Source: Mycobacterium kyogaense
GTDB lineage: Bacteria > Actinomycetota > Actinomycetes > Mycobacteriales > Mycobacteriaceae
Direction of reading: 5' to 3'
Assembly (NCBI RefSeq): GCF_003254575.1
Contig: NZ_QJUA01000029.1
Span: 1-64,000, forward strand
DNA length: 64,000 bases
Shown here: in pieces, positions 18,146 to 26,410 of the stretch
Layout: each line of letters opens with the position of its first letter
How positions within the stretch are numbered: the first letter of the stretch is position 1
Notes under the pieces: generated by a model
What the model was told of the DNA's origin: nothing
The model's database searches: none
Seen by the model: only the letters and a program-made list of their open reading frames with translations
Position numbers and translations under genes: made by a program

Positions 18146-18260
18146 TTCGACAGTGGATTACAGTCACGGGTTGGCACTTGCATTGGATTTTGGTTAACGT
18201 CCTGTGGTCTAGATAACGGTCTGATCACGACGGCACACGACAGATAAAGGACCTTTCAGG

Positions 18261-19331
18261 TTGGCTCAGCATCGATCGCCTCGCTTCTCTGAGGCTCTCG
18301 CAGCACCTGCAGCCACTGAAGTAACGGACATCATTCCGTTCAACGAGTTCGGCGCCCTGGGCGAGCTACACGATCTGGACTGCCCCGGCGACGGTGTGTT
18401 CGACCGCGACACCCAGGTCATCCACGCCCCCGAACTGGACGATCTGCTCGACACCGACGATCTGCAGCCGCTGCGCCTGGTTCCGGCCGAGTTCCGAGCC
18501 GAACCGCGCGCCGAATCACCTTCTGATGTCAGCTCGTTGCGCAGCTCGCGCGCCTATCGCGACAGCCACACCGACCGCAGCGACGGCACGGCCACCACCG
18601 ACGTCATCGACATGCGCGGCCGCACGGGGCAGCACCGCAAACCCGAGGTCCCCGTCAAGGGCCGGCTGATGGTCGCAGCGATGGCCGTCGGCGCAACGGC
18701 CGCCGGGGCATACAGCGTGACCACCGCTGCGGAGAAGCAGCCTGCCGAAACCGTCCTCGCATCCGACACCACGACACTGGGTGGCTCCGGTGTCGTCACC
18801 GGTTCCACGGATGGCATGCAGATCGTCACCGTGACACCGGCAGCAAACTCCGCCATCCACGCCGAAGAGATCACCAAGGCCGCGGCGTTCGCGCAGGAGC
18901 GTGCCGAGCGTGAGGCGCGCCTGGCCCGCCCGCAGTTCGTGATGCCGACGCGCGGAGTGTGGACCTCCGGGTTCGGTTTCCGGTGGGGCGTGCTGCACGG
19001 CGGCATCGACATCGCGAACTCCATCGGCACCCCGATCCTGGCCGCCGCCGACGGTGTCGTCGTCGACGTCGGCCCGACCGCCGGCTACGGCGCATGGGTC
19101 AAGATCAAGCATTCCGACGGCACCGTGACCCTGTACGGCCACATCAACACGTGGCTGGTCAGCGTCGGCGAGCGCGTCATGGCTGGCGACCAGATCGCCA
19201 CGATGGGCAACCGAGGCAACTCGACCGGCCCCCACCTGCACTTCGAAGTACTTCTCGACGGCTCCAATCGGATCGATCCCGTCGGGTGGCTGGCCAAGCG
19301 GGGACTGTCCCCCGGCAGCTACGTTGGCTGA
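18261..19331 (+). CDS. Membrane-anchored M23 (LytM-type) metallopeptidase, Rv0950c type
   Basis: A 356-residue protein. Residues 1-134 are cytosolic and acidic or Arg-rich; a single helix spans about 136-152 (LMVAAMAVGATAAGAYS); the rest is outside. The M23 domain is at about 225-345 with HGGID (H246, D250), YGHINTW (H294) and GPHLHFEV (H325, H327), so the zinc site looks complete. Role: cleavage of peptidoglycan cross-bridges or an envelope-remodelling factor. The start is a TTG after AAAGGACCTTTCAGG; no ATG fits better because the N-terminal sequence is needed for family length. A TAGATA -10-like hexamer is at 18210-18215. The following gene begins right after the stop. Confidence 0.85.
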   Translation: MAQHRSPRFSEALAAPAATEVTDIIPFNEFGALGELHDLDCPGDGVFDRDTQVIHAPELDDLLDTDDLQPLRLVPAEFRAEPRAESPSDVSSLRSSRAYRDSHTDRSDGTATTDVIDMRGRTGQHRKPEVPVKGRLMVAAMAVGATAAGAYSVTTAAEKQPAETVLASDTTTLGGSGVVTGSTDGMQIVTVTPAANSAIHAEEITKAAAFAQERAEREARLARPQFVMPTRGVWTSGFGFRWGVLHGGIDIANSIGTPILAAADGVVVDVGPTAGYGAWVKIKHSDGTVTLYGHINTWLVSVGERVMAGDQIATMGNRGNSTGPHLHFEVLLDGSNRIDPVGWLAKRGLSPGSYVG

Positions 19332-19931
19332 GTGGCCAGCGACCCCACCGATCGCCCCGAACAGCACGATGACGCAGAGACACGGATCCTGCGCCGGGCA
19401 CCGCTGAACACCGGCTCGCAACCCGTCCCGGAATCGGCCGACCCGGCCACGTCAATCATCAGGCGTCACCCGACCGGTGAATTCCCCGCTTCGGCAGAGC
19501 CCGCCACCGGATACCTGCCTCGAGCCCAGCCCATCGCAGTCGGTCCACCGCACGCGCCGCGGGTGCCCGCCAGGTCGGCGATTGCGACCGCCGTCGTCAG
19601 CATCCTGTCCGGTTGGGCGACCGCGGTCATCGCGACCAATCTGATCTCCGGCTGGTCGGCAACCGACCCGCTGTTCTGTGTGGCGATCGGTTTCCTCGCC
19701 GCCATCTCCGCCGCAGCCACCATCGGCGGGCTGATCGCGCTGCTGCTACGGCGCCGCATGGGCAGGCTGCTGGTGATCGTCGGCGCAGCGGTCGCGCTGT
19801 TGATCTTCGCGGGGTTGTTCGTCGCGGGCGCCGCACTGCCTGCCCTCGTCTACGGCATGCCGGTGCTGCCGGTGGCCTCGATCGTGCTGGCGCTGCTGCC
19901 GGAGACGGCGCGCTGGGGTCGCTCCGGTTAG
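19332..19931 (+). CDS. Membrane protein downstream of the M23 peptidase
   Basis: A 199-residue protein with a GTG start immediately after the upstream TGA, so it should be translated with the peptidase. Residues 1-80 are soluble and contain repeated short motifs (TRILRRAP, TSIIRRHPTGEF, TGYLPRAQP) that look like a threonine-containing repeat, possibly a phosphorylation or docking region. Three to four helices follow (about 84-105, 113-138, 142-165 and 170-188). I do not recognise the family and recall no counterpart at this place in M. tuberculosis. Its end overlaps the convergent uvrD1 gene by 4 bp. Confidence 0.7.
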   Translation: MASDPTDRPEQHDDAETRILRRAPLNTGSQPVPESADPATSIIRRHPTGEFPASAEPATGYLPRAQPIAVGPPHAPRVPARSAIATAVVSILSGWATAVIATNLISGWSATDPLFCVAIGFLAAISAAATIGGLIALLLRRRMGRLLVIVGAAVALLIFAGLFVAGAALPALVYGMPVLPVASIVLALLPETARWGRSG

Positions 19932-22240
19932 AGCTTGCTGACGGGTGCGTGGTTGTGCATGAGCTTGACGCGCCCGGCGCTGCCGAAGTCGATCAGCGAC
20001 ATCGCCGACTCCCCCATGCCCGACACCTCCTCCACGCGACCGAGGCCGTACTTGTCGTGCGTGACGCGGTCGCCGGGCTCGAGCACCAGCAGCGGCCTCT
20101 TGCCTGCCGATGAGCGCGCGGGTGACGGGCGCGGCGTACCGAACCGGCCCGCCCCGCTCACCGGCGCCGAGAAGTGCGATGCCGGCGCCTCGACGCGGCG
20201 CCAGTTGATCAGCTCCTGCGGAATCTCCCGGAGGAAGCGCGATTCCGGGTTGAGCATCGGCTGTCCCCACGACGAGCGGACCTTGGCCCGGGTGAGGTAG
20301 AGCCGCTGGCGGGCCCGGGTGATGCCGACGTAGGCCAGCCGACGTTCCTCCGACAGCTCGACCGGGTCACCGAGGGCGCGCATGTGCGGGAACATGCCGT
20401 CTTCCCATCCGGTCACGAACACGACGGGAAACTCGAGTCCCTTGGCGGTGTGCAGCGTCATCATCGTCACCACGCCGGACCCGTGCTCGGGGATGTCGTC
20501 GGCGTCGGCCACCAGCGACACCCGTTCGAGGAACGAGGCCAGCACGCCGGTGTCGGGCACGTCTTCGTCCTGGGGCTCGGCGTCCTCCTCGGCCAGAGCC
20601 CGCGCGTTGGCCAGATCGATACTGAATTCGTGAGCGACGCTGACCAATTCGTTGAGGTTGTCGAGCCGGGCCAGATCCTGGGGATCTGTGGAGGACTCGA
20701 GTTCGGCGCGGTAGCCCGTGCGGTCGAGGACCGACTCGACCAGCTCGCCGAGTTCCCCGTCGAGGCCGCCCCGCAGTTCGTCGAGCATCTCGACGAAGCC
20801 GGCGATCGCCTTCTCCGCGCGGGTGTTGAGCATCGGCACCTTGCCCTCGGCGGCCGCTACGAGCGCGTCGTTGAAGCTCGCCCCGGTGTTCTCGGCGTAC
20901 ACCGCCACACACGCCTCGGCGCGGTCCCCGATGCCGCGGCGCGGGGTGTTGAGGATGCGCCGCATGCTGACCGAGTCGCCGGGGTTGTCGAGCACCCGTA
21001 GGTAGGCGACGACGTCGCGGATCTCCCGGCGCTCGTAGAAGCGCACGCCGCCGACGACCTTGTACGGGATGCCGGCGCGGATGAAGACCTCTTCGAGGGC
21101 ACGCGAGGAGTTGTTGGTGCGATAGAACACGGCGACGTCGTTGTACGAGAAGTCGCCGACGCTGTCTGCGAGTGCGTCGATCTCCTGCGCGACGAAGCGG
21201 GCCTCGTCGTGTTCGTTGTCGGCGACGTAGCCGACGATGAGCTCCCCTTCACCGGCATCCGTCCACAGCCGCTTCTCCCGCCGCCCGGCGTTGCGCGCGA
21301 TGACGGAGTTGGCCGCGTTGAGGATCGTCTGCGTGGAGCGGTAGTTCTGTTCGAGCAGAATGGTTGTGGCGCTGGGATAGTCGCGCTCGAAGTCCTCGAT
21401 GTTGCGAATCGTCGCACCGCGGAACGCGTAGATCGACTGGTCGGCATCGCCGACGACGCACAGTTCCGCAGGCGCGACCCCATCGACCGTTTCGGTGCCG
21501 ACGAGCTCACGCACCAGCACGTACTGCGCGTGGTTGGTGTCCTGGTACTCGTCGACGAGGATGTGCCGGAAGCGACGCCGGTAGTACTGCGCGATCTGCG
21601 GGAACGCTTGCAGCACGGCCACCGTCTCGCCGATCAGGTCGTCGAAGTCCAGCGCGTTGGCCGCGCGCAGACGGCGCTGGTATTCGGCGTAGACCTCGGC
21701 GATGATGCGGGCCAGGTCCTCGGCCGCCTCGGAGGCCTCGGCAGCGGCCTGCTCGGGCCCGATCAGCTCGTTCTTGAGGTTGGAGATGCCGTTGGACAGC
21801 AGCCGCGGCGAGAACTTCTTGGTGTCCAGGCCCATGTCCTTGCCGATCATCAACAGCAGGCGACGGGAATCGTCGGCGTCGTAGATCGAGAAGTTGGAGT
21901 TCAGCCCGGGCAGCAGCGACGCCTGGTTGCGCAGGATGCGCACGCAGGTCGAGTGGAACGTGGACACCCACATGTTGCGGGCGCGCGGACCGACGAGCTG
22001 CGCGACGCGCTCACGCATCTCGGCAGCGGCCTTGTTGGTGAACGTGATCGCGAGGACCTGGCCGACGCCGACCTCACGAGCCGCGAGCAGGTAGGCGATG
22101 CGACGGGTGAGCACCGCGGTCTTGCCGGAGCCCGCTCCGGCGACGATGAGCAGCGGCGTGCCCTCGTGCAGGACGGCCTGGCGCTGCTGGGGGTTGAGCC
22201 CGTCAAGGAGCTCGTCTGTTTCAGTGCTGACGATCGACAT
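19928..22240 (-). CDS. uvrD1: ATP-dependent DNA helicase UvrD1/PcrA
   Basis: A 770-residue superfamily 1 helicase. Motif Q/I: NPQQRQAV and VAGAGSGKTAVLTRRIAYL (Walker A, about 34-40). Motif II VDEYQDTN, motif III GDADQSIYAFRGA, motif IV LEQNYRST, motif V MTLHTAKGLEFPVVFV and motif VI RLAYVGITRARQRLYL are all present. The C-terminal region (GDRVTHDKYGLGRVEEVSG) is the Tudor-like RNAP-binding domain of PcrA-type proteins. It unwinds DNA in excision repair and, in mycobacteria, works with Ku; ku and ligD are also in this window. It is divergent from chorismate mutase, as in M. tuberculosis. Confidence 0.96.
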   Translation of the reverse strand: MSIVSTETDELLDGLNPQQRQAVLHEGTPLLIVAGAGSGKTAVLTRRIAYLLAAREVGVGQVLAITFTNKAAAEMRERVAQLVGPRARNMWVSTFHSTCVRILRNQASLLPGLNSNFSIYDADDSRRLLLMIGKDMGLDTKKFSPRLLSNGISNLKNELIGPEQAAAEASEAAEDLARIIAEVYAEYQRRLRAANALDFDDLIGETVAVLQAFPQIAQYYRRRFRHILVDEYQDTNHAQYVLVRELVGTETVDGVAPAELCVVGDADQSIYAFRGATIRNIEDFERDYPSATTILLEQNYRSTQTILNAANSVIARNAGRREKRLWTDAGEGELIVGYVADNEHDEARFVAQEIDALADSVGDFSYNDVAVFYRTNNSSRALEEVFIRAGIPYKVVGGVRFYERREIRDVVAYLRVLDNPGDSVSMRRILNTPRRGIGDRAEACVAVYAENTGASFNDALVAAAEGKVPMLNTRAEKAIAGFVEMLDELRGGLDGELGELVESVLDRTGYRAELESSTDPQDLARLDNLNELVSVAHEFSIDLANARALAEEDAEPQDEDVPDTGVLASFLERVSLVADADDIPEHGSGVVTMMTLHTAKGLEFPVVFVTGWEDGMFPHMRALGDPVELSEERRLAYVGITRARQRLYLTRAKVRSSWGQPMLNPESRFLREIPQELINWRRVEAPASHFSAPVSGAGRFGTPRPSPARSSAGKRPLLVLEPGDRVTHDKYGLGRVEEVSGMGESAMSLIDFGSAGRVKLMHNHAPVSKL

Positions 22241-22339
22241 ACTGTCTCAAACCTACCGCTGAACAGTGACACTCTTTGCGCAGCCACCGCACGTAGTGGC
22301 ACACTCGTTGAGTGCTTTGTCAGCAGCGGCGATTTTTCT

Positions 22340-22425
22340 ACGGGTACCGGCCAGCGGTGCCCGTGGTCTAGCTGCTTCCCCAGAGCCCCGCGGTCCACTT
22401 CCGGACCCGGGGCTTGTTTTCTGTG
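22340..22425 (+). promoter_or_regulatory. Attenuator-like leader of chorismate mutase: two hairpins plus U-rich tract
   Basis: Hairpin 1 pairs 22340-22349 (ACGGGTACCG) with 22355-22364 over a 5-nt loop, with one G-U. Hairpin 2 pairs AGCCCC (22384-22389) with GGGGCT (22409-22414) and GGTCC (22392-22396) with GGACC (22403-22407), plus one G-C and a single bulge, loop ACTTCC. TTGTTTTCTGT follows, as in an intrinsic terminator. It ends about 15 bp before the chorismate mutase start, so premature termination could control the gene. No leader peptide with aromatic codon runs is evident. Confidence 0.55.
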
Positions 22426-22439
22426 AGGCCCGGAACCGG

Positions 22440-22760
22440 ATGAGACCAGACCAGTCACACGACGAGAATCCGGAGAACGACATGACGACAGACACCGCAC
22501 AGGCCGCCAAGACCGATAGCCCCGACATCGACGAGCTGCGCCAGGAGATCGATCACCTCGACGCGACGATCCTCGAGGCGGTCCGGCGGCGCACCGAGGT
22601 CTCGCAGATGATCGGGAAGGCCCGGATGGCATCCGGCGGCACCCGACTCGTGCACAGCCGCGAGATGAAGGTCATCGAGCGCTACAGCGTGCTGGGTCCC
22701 GAGGGCAAGAACCTCGCGATGCTGCTGCTGCGTCTGGGCCGCGGCCGCCTCGGCCACTGA
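22440..22760 (+). CDS. Chorismate mutase, AroQ type (intracellular)
   Basis: A 106-residue all-helical AroQ-fold enzyme that converts chorismate to prephenate for Phe and Tyr synthesis. IDELRQEIDHLDATILEAVRRRTEVSQMIGKARM carries the active-site Arg and Lys pattern; TRLVHSREMKVIERY supplies the second-helix residues; the C-terminus LLLRLGRGRLGH is that of mycobacterial enzymes, whose end contacts DAHP synthase for activation. I chose ATG 22440 because MRPDQSHDENPEND aligns with the start I recall for Rv0948c. A second ATG at 22482 has a better GGAG ribosome site and cannot be excluded. The preceding leader looks like an attenuator. Confidence 0.92.
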   Translation: MRPDQSHDENPENDMTTDTAQAAKTDSPDIDELRQEIDHLDATILEAVRRRTEVSQMIGKARMASGGTRLVHSREMKVIERYSVLGPEGKNLAMLLLRLGRGRLGH

Positions 22761-22771
22761 TCCCTTGCGAT

Positions 22772-22814
22772 TTCGGCGTGATTGCCGTCGCTGAGCGACG
22801 ACAGGCACGCCGAA
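22772..22814. terminator. Hairpin repeat copy 1 between convergent genes
   Basis: A 43-nt near-palindrome starting TTCGGCGTG and ending CACGCCGAA, with three mismatched pairs in the stem. It has the same length and outer and inner sequence as the perfect palindrome at 28065-28107. Located between chorismate mutase and a convergent acyltransferase gene, it is a likely two-way terminator. Confidence 0.65.
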
Positions 22815-22815
22815 G

Positions 22816-24831
22816 TCACCGACGCGTGACGGCGTCCATCAGCCAGGGCGTGAGCCACTGCACCGCCTCCGGTGTGGGGTGCACGCCGTCGGCACGCACG
22901 ACCATCCCGTTGACCTTGGCCTGGTAGTAGCCGTTGGGGCTGAGCTTGTCGTTCAGATCCAGCACGGTGACATTGCGGCGGGCCTCGGCGACGCTGCGCA
23001 ACAGGCTGTTCCACGCGTTGACGCGCTTGGGCTGGTCCTCGGGATAGAGGCTGCCGTCGGCTTTCTCGGCCCGACGGTTGTACGGCTCGGTCGTGACGAC
23101 GATGCGGGCCCCTGTCGAGCCCAGGATGTCGAGCGCCCGGGTGAGCTCACCGCGCAGATAGGCGTCATAGGCGGGCTCGCCGATGTGCGTCCACCGGCCC
23201 TCGTTCATCCGGTCGACGACCTCCCACCGGCCGACCATCAGCAAAACCACATCGGGCTTCTCGTACCCGATGCGCTGTGCCCACCGCGCCGGCCACGAGT
23301 CGCATTCGGGCTTCTGCGGCAGTTCCTGACCCACGTACTCGTACGGCCCGCCACGTGCGATTCCGCAGCCGATGGTGGTGAAGTCGGCGAAGTCGACGCC
23401 AGGGGTGTCGGGCAGGTACCGCATGATCGTCCATGCGATCGAATCGCCGAAGACCGCGACCCGCACGTCCCCCGGCGCGCGCTGACGTACCGGTGTGGTG
23501 ACCGCGACGGGAATCTCCGGTGCGACGAGTGCGGCCGAGTCGATCAGCGGACCGGCGCCCGGCCTGGGGAACGTCACCCCGGACGGAAGCACGGTCATCG
23601 CCACGACCGCTGCTGTCGCAGCCGTCGCCGCGGACAACCGCAGCATCGGCACGAACGTCGGCCGCCAATCGCGGATCGGCTGCTCGATCAGCCACCAGGA
23701 GACCGCCGCGACCGCGATCGTCGCAGCGCAGCGCAGCGCGAACAGCTTCCAGCCCTCCGACCCGGTCCGTTCGCCGTTGAGCAGCAGGAAGATCGGCCAG
23801 TGCCACAGGTAGACGCCATAGGAGATGGCACCCAGTCCGACCAGAGGCCCCATCGAGAGCATGCGCGCGGCCGGACTGGTCTGGTCCAGCGCGACCGGAG
23901 CGATCACCAGCACGGCCGCCACGGCGACGACGATCAGCAGGCCGCCGCGGAACTCGGCCGCCGTCCCGACCGCCAGATGCGCCGCGGTGGCCAGGATCAG
24001 GAGCCCGACGATCGGGAGCAGCCAGGCCAGCCAGCGGGCCCAGTGGGAGCGCAGCGTCACCAGGCCGGCGGTCATCCCGCGCCAGTCCCGCACCACCAGT
24101 GCCGCTGCGGCAGCGCCGACGAGCAGAGCCTGCATGCGGGTGTCGGTGCCGAAATACACCCGGTGCAGCGAGTCGTCGGTCGCCAGCGCGACCGATGCGA
24201 CCGCCGAGCCGAGCACGCCGAGCGCGGCAAGCACGAACACGGCGGTGCGGATCATCGATGCGCTGACCGGCACACCGCGGCGGTAGGCCAGGGCACCCAG
24301 CGCCGCGACGATGCCGGCGATCAGCAGCGGCCACAGCAGGTAGTACTGCTCCTCGACGCCGAGTGACCACGTGTGCTGCAGCGGTGACGGCGGGGCGCCT
24401 GTCGAGAAGTAGTCGGTGTGCTGGGCGACGAACATCCAGTTCGACATCCAGAACAGCGCAGCGACGGCCTCCTCGCGCAGACCGGCGACCGATTCGGGGG
24501 CGAACAGGTCGCGGGCGGCCACCACGGCCAGCACCATCACTACGAGCGCGGGAAGAAGCCGTCGCGCGCGGCGCACCCAGAAGCCGCGCAGGCCGATCCG
24601 CCCCGTCCGACTGGTCTCCTCGATCAACAGCGAGGTGATCAGGAATCCACTGAGCACGAAGAACACGTCGACGCCGAGGAATCCCCCCGGCAATCCCGGC
24701 ACGCCTCCGTGATCGGCGAGCACCAGCCCGACCGCGATGGCCCGCATCCCGTCCAGCGCCGGAATCCCCTGGCCCGAACCGACATAGCGGCGTGGGCCAA
24801 CCCGGATCGGCGCCGCGCTCACGGCAGTCAA
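22816..24831 (-). CDS. Acyltransferase-3/SGNH membrane O-acyltransferase (OafA/YrhL type)
   Basis: A 671-residue protein in two parts. Residues about 22-375 are an acyltransferase-3 domain with some ten helices, opening with IPALDGMRAIAVGLVLADH (catalytic H near 41) and GGFLGVDVFFVLSGFLIT. HTWSLGVEEQYYLLWPLLI (about 153-171) is the other family signature. Residues about 450-671 form an extracellular SGNH domain with VAVFGDSIAW (Ser near 464) and DGVHPTPEAVQWL (Asp/His). Such proteins acetylate or succinylate envelope glycans or lipids using cytosolic acyl-CoA. The acceptor cannot be told from sequence. It ends right against the 43-nt hairpin. Confidence 0.88.
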   Translation of the reverse strand: MTAVSAAPIRVGPRRYVGSGQGIPALDGMRAIAVGLVLADHGGVPGLPGGFLGVDVFFVLSGFLITSLLIEETSRTGRIGLRGFWVRRARRLLPALVVMVLAVVAARDLFAPESVAGLREEAVAALFWMSNWMFVAQHTDYFSTGAPPSPLQHTWSLGVEEQYYLLWPLLIAGIVAALGALAYRRGVPVSASMIRTAVFVLAALGVLGSAVASVALATDDSLHRVYFGTDTRMQALLVGAAAAALVVRDWRGMTAGLVTLRSHWARWLAWLLPIVGLLILATAAHLAVGTAAEFRGGLLIVVAVAAVLVIAPVALDQTSPAARMLSMGPLVGLGAISYGVYLWHWPIFLLLNGERTGSEGWKLFALRCAATIAVAAVSWWLIEQPIRDWRPTFVPMLRLSAATAATAAVVAMTVLPSGVTFPRPGAGPLIDSAALVAPEIPVAVTTPVRQRAPGDVRVAVFGDSIAWTIMRYLPDTPGVDFADFTTIGCGIARGGPYEYVGQELPQKPECDSWPARWAQRIGYEKPDVVLLMVGRWEVVDRMNEGRWTHIGEPAYDAYLRGELTRALDILGSTGARIVVTTEPYNRRAEKADGSLYPEDQPKRVNAWNSLLRSVAEARRNVTVLDLNDKLSPNGYYQAKVNGMVVRADGVHPTPEAVQWLTPWLMDAVTRR

Positions 24832-24903
24832 CTCGTGTGGCCCTCCTTGCCTTCGAACAAGGAAGCCTAGGGAGGTCGGGGCGCCGATTCCGGAAGGCGC
24901 GCG

Positions 24904-26361
24904 CTACTTCGTCAGGGCAATGTATTTCGTGTCGAGATACTCCTCGATGCCCTCGCTGCCGCCCTCGCGGCCGAACCCGGATTCCTTGACCCCGCCGAAC
25001 GGCGCGGCAGCGTCGGAGATCACACCGCGGTTGACGCCGACCATGCCGGACTCGATGCCCTCGGCCACCCGCAGGGCGCGGTCCAGCGACTGGGTGTACA
25101 CGTAGGCGGCCAGCCCGTACTCGGTGTTGTTGGCCGCGGCCACGCCCTCGTCCTCGGTGTCGAAACCGGTGATGGGTGCGACGGGACCGAACACCTCCTC
25201 CTTGAGGATGCGCGCGTCGGCGGGCACGTCGGTCAGCACCGTGGCGGGGTAGAAGTTTCCGGGGCCGCCCGGTGCGACGCCGCCGACGGCGACGGTCGCG
25301 CCGCGGGACACCGCGTCGGAGACCAGTTCGGTGACGGTGGCGACCTGCTTGGCATTGATCAACGGCCCCAGCGTCGACGACGAGTCGAGTCCCTTACCGA
25401 GGGTGAACTCGCTCATCCGCTTGACCAGCTTCTCGGTGAACTCCTCACGCACCGCGTTGGCCACGTGGAAGCGGTTGGCCGCCGTGCAGGCCTCGCCACC
25501 GTTGCGCATCTTGGCCAATATCGCCCCGTCGACCGCGGCGTCGACGTCCGCGTCGTCGAACACGATGAACGGCGCGTTGCCGCCCAACTCCATCGACGTG
25601 CGCAGCAGCTTGTCCGCGGATTGCTTGACCAGTGCCTTGCCGACGCCGGTCGAGCCGGTGAACGTCAGCTTGCGCAGCCGGCCGTCGTTGATCAGCGCCT
25701 CGGTCACTCCGCCCGGGTTGCTGGTGGGCAGGATCGACAGCACACCCTTGGGCAGTCCGGCCTCGTCCATCAGCTTGGCGAGCAACAGCATCGTCAGCGG
25801 CGTCTCCTGCGCCGGCTTGACGATCATCGTGCAGCCGGCAGCAAAGGCGGGCCCCATCTTTCGAGTCCCCATGGCCAGCGGGAAGTTCCACGGCGTGATT
25901 GCATAGCACGGACCGACGGCCTGCTTGGTCACCAGGATGCGGCCGGTACCAGCGGGACTCGCGGTGTAGCGACCGTCGATACGGACCGCTTCCTCGGCGA
26001 ACCAGCGGAAGAACTCCGCGCCGTAGGTGACCTCGCCTTTGCTCTCGGCGACCACCTTGCCCATCTCGAGCGTCATCAACGCCGCGATGTCGTCAGCGCG
26101 TTCGGTGATGGTCTCGAACACCGACCGCAGGATCTCGCCACGCTTGCGTGGCGCCGTCGCTGCCCACTCACCCTGCACCGCACAGGCGGCGTCGAGGGCG
26201 GCACGCGCATCGTCGGGGGTGGCGTCGGCCACCTTCGTGATCACCTTGTCGTCGCTCGGATCGAGCACGTCGAACGTCGACGAACCCTCCCGCTCCTCAC
26301 CGCCGATCCACAGACCGGTGGGGACGGAGGCAAGCAGGGCGGAAACAGACGCAGAATCCAT
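24904..26361 (-). CDS. NAD(P)-dependent succinate-semialdehyde dehydrogenase-type aldehyde dehydrogenase
   Basis: A 485-residue aldehyde dehydrogenase. ITPWNFPLAMGTRKMGPAFAAG (about 155-176) binds cofactor; FTGSTGVGK (about 235-243) is the Rossmann loop; MELGGNAPFIVF carries the general-base Glu, and NGGEACTAANRF the catalytic Cys near 292. The C-terminal FGGVKESGFGREGGSEGIEEYLDTKYIAL matches GabD-type succinate-semialdehyde dehydrogenases. It oxidises succinate semialdehyde to succinate, feeding the TCA cycle; a related short-chain aldehyde is possible. Divergent from pgi. Confidence 0.88.
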   Translation of the reverse strand: MDSASVSALLASVPTGLWIGGEEREGSSTFDVLDPSDDKVITKVADATPDDARAALDAACAVQGEWAATAPRKRGEILRSVFETITERADDIAALMTLEMGKVVAESKGEVTYGAEFFRWFAEEAVRIDGRYTASPAGTGRILVTKQAVGPCYAITPWNFPLAMGTRKMGPAFAAGCTMIVKPAQETPLTMLLLAKLMDEAGLPKGVLSILPTSNPGGVTEALINDGRLRKLTFTGSTGVGKALVKQSADKLLRTSMELGGNAPFIVFDDADVDAAVDGAILAKMRNGGEACTAANRFHVANAVREEFTEKLVKRMSEFTLGKGLDSSSTLGPLINAKQVATVTELVSDAVSRGATVAVGGVAPGGPGNFYPATVLTDVPADARILKEEVFGPVAPITGFDTEDEGVAAANNTEYGLAAYVYTQSLDRALRVAEGIESGMVGVNRGVISDAAAPFGGVKESGFGREGGSEGIEEYLDTKYIALTK

Positions 26362-26397
26362 GGCCCCATCATTTACCCTCGGTCAAGTCGACCGCAC

Positions 26398-26403
26398 TAG
26401 GGT
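26398..26403 (+). promoter_or_regulatory. Leaderless -10 hexamer of pgi
   Basis: TAGGGT ends 7 nt before the ATG at 26411, so the transcript should begin at the start codon. There is no ribosome-binding site, which fits a leaderless message. Confidence 0.5.
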
Positions 26404-26410
26404 TCTTTTC

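Noticed and set aside
22879..24366. A 495-codon frame antisense to the acyltransferase
   Set aside because: His/Arg/Asp-rich low-quality translation opposite a protein with clear acyltransferase and SGNH motifs.
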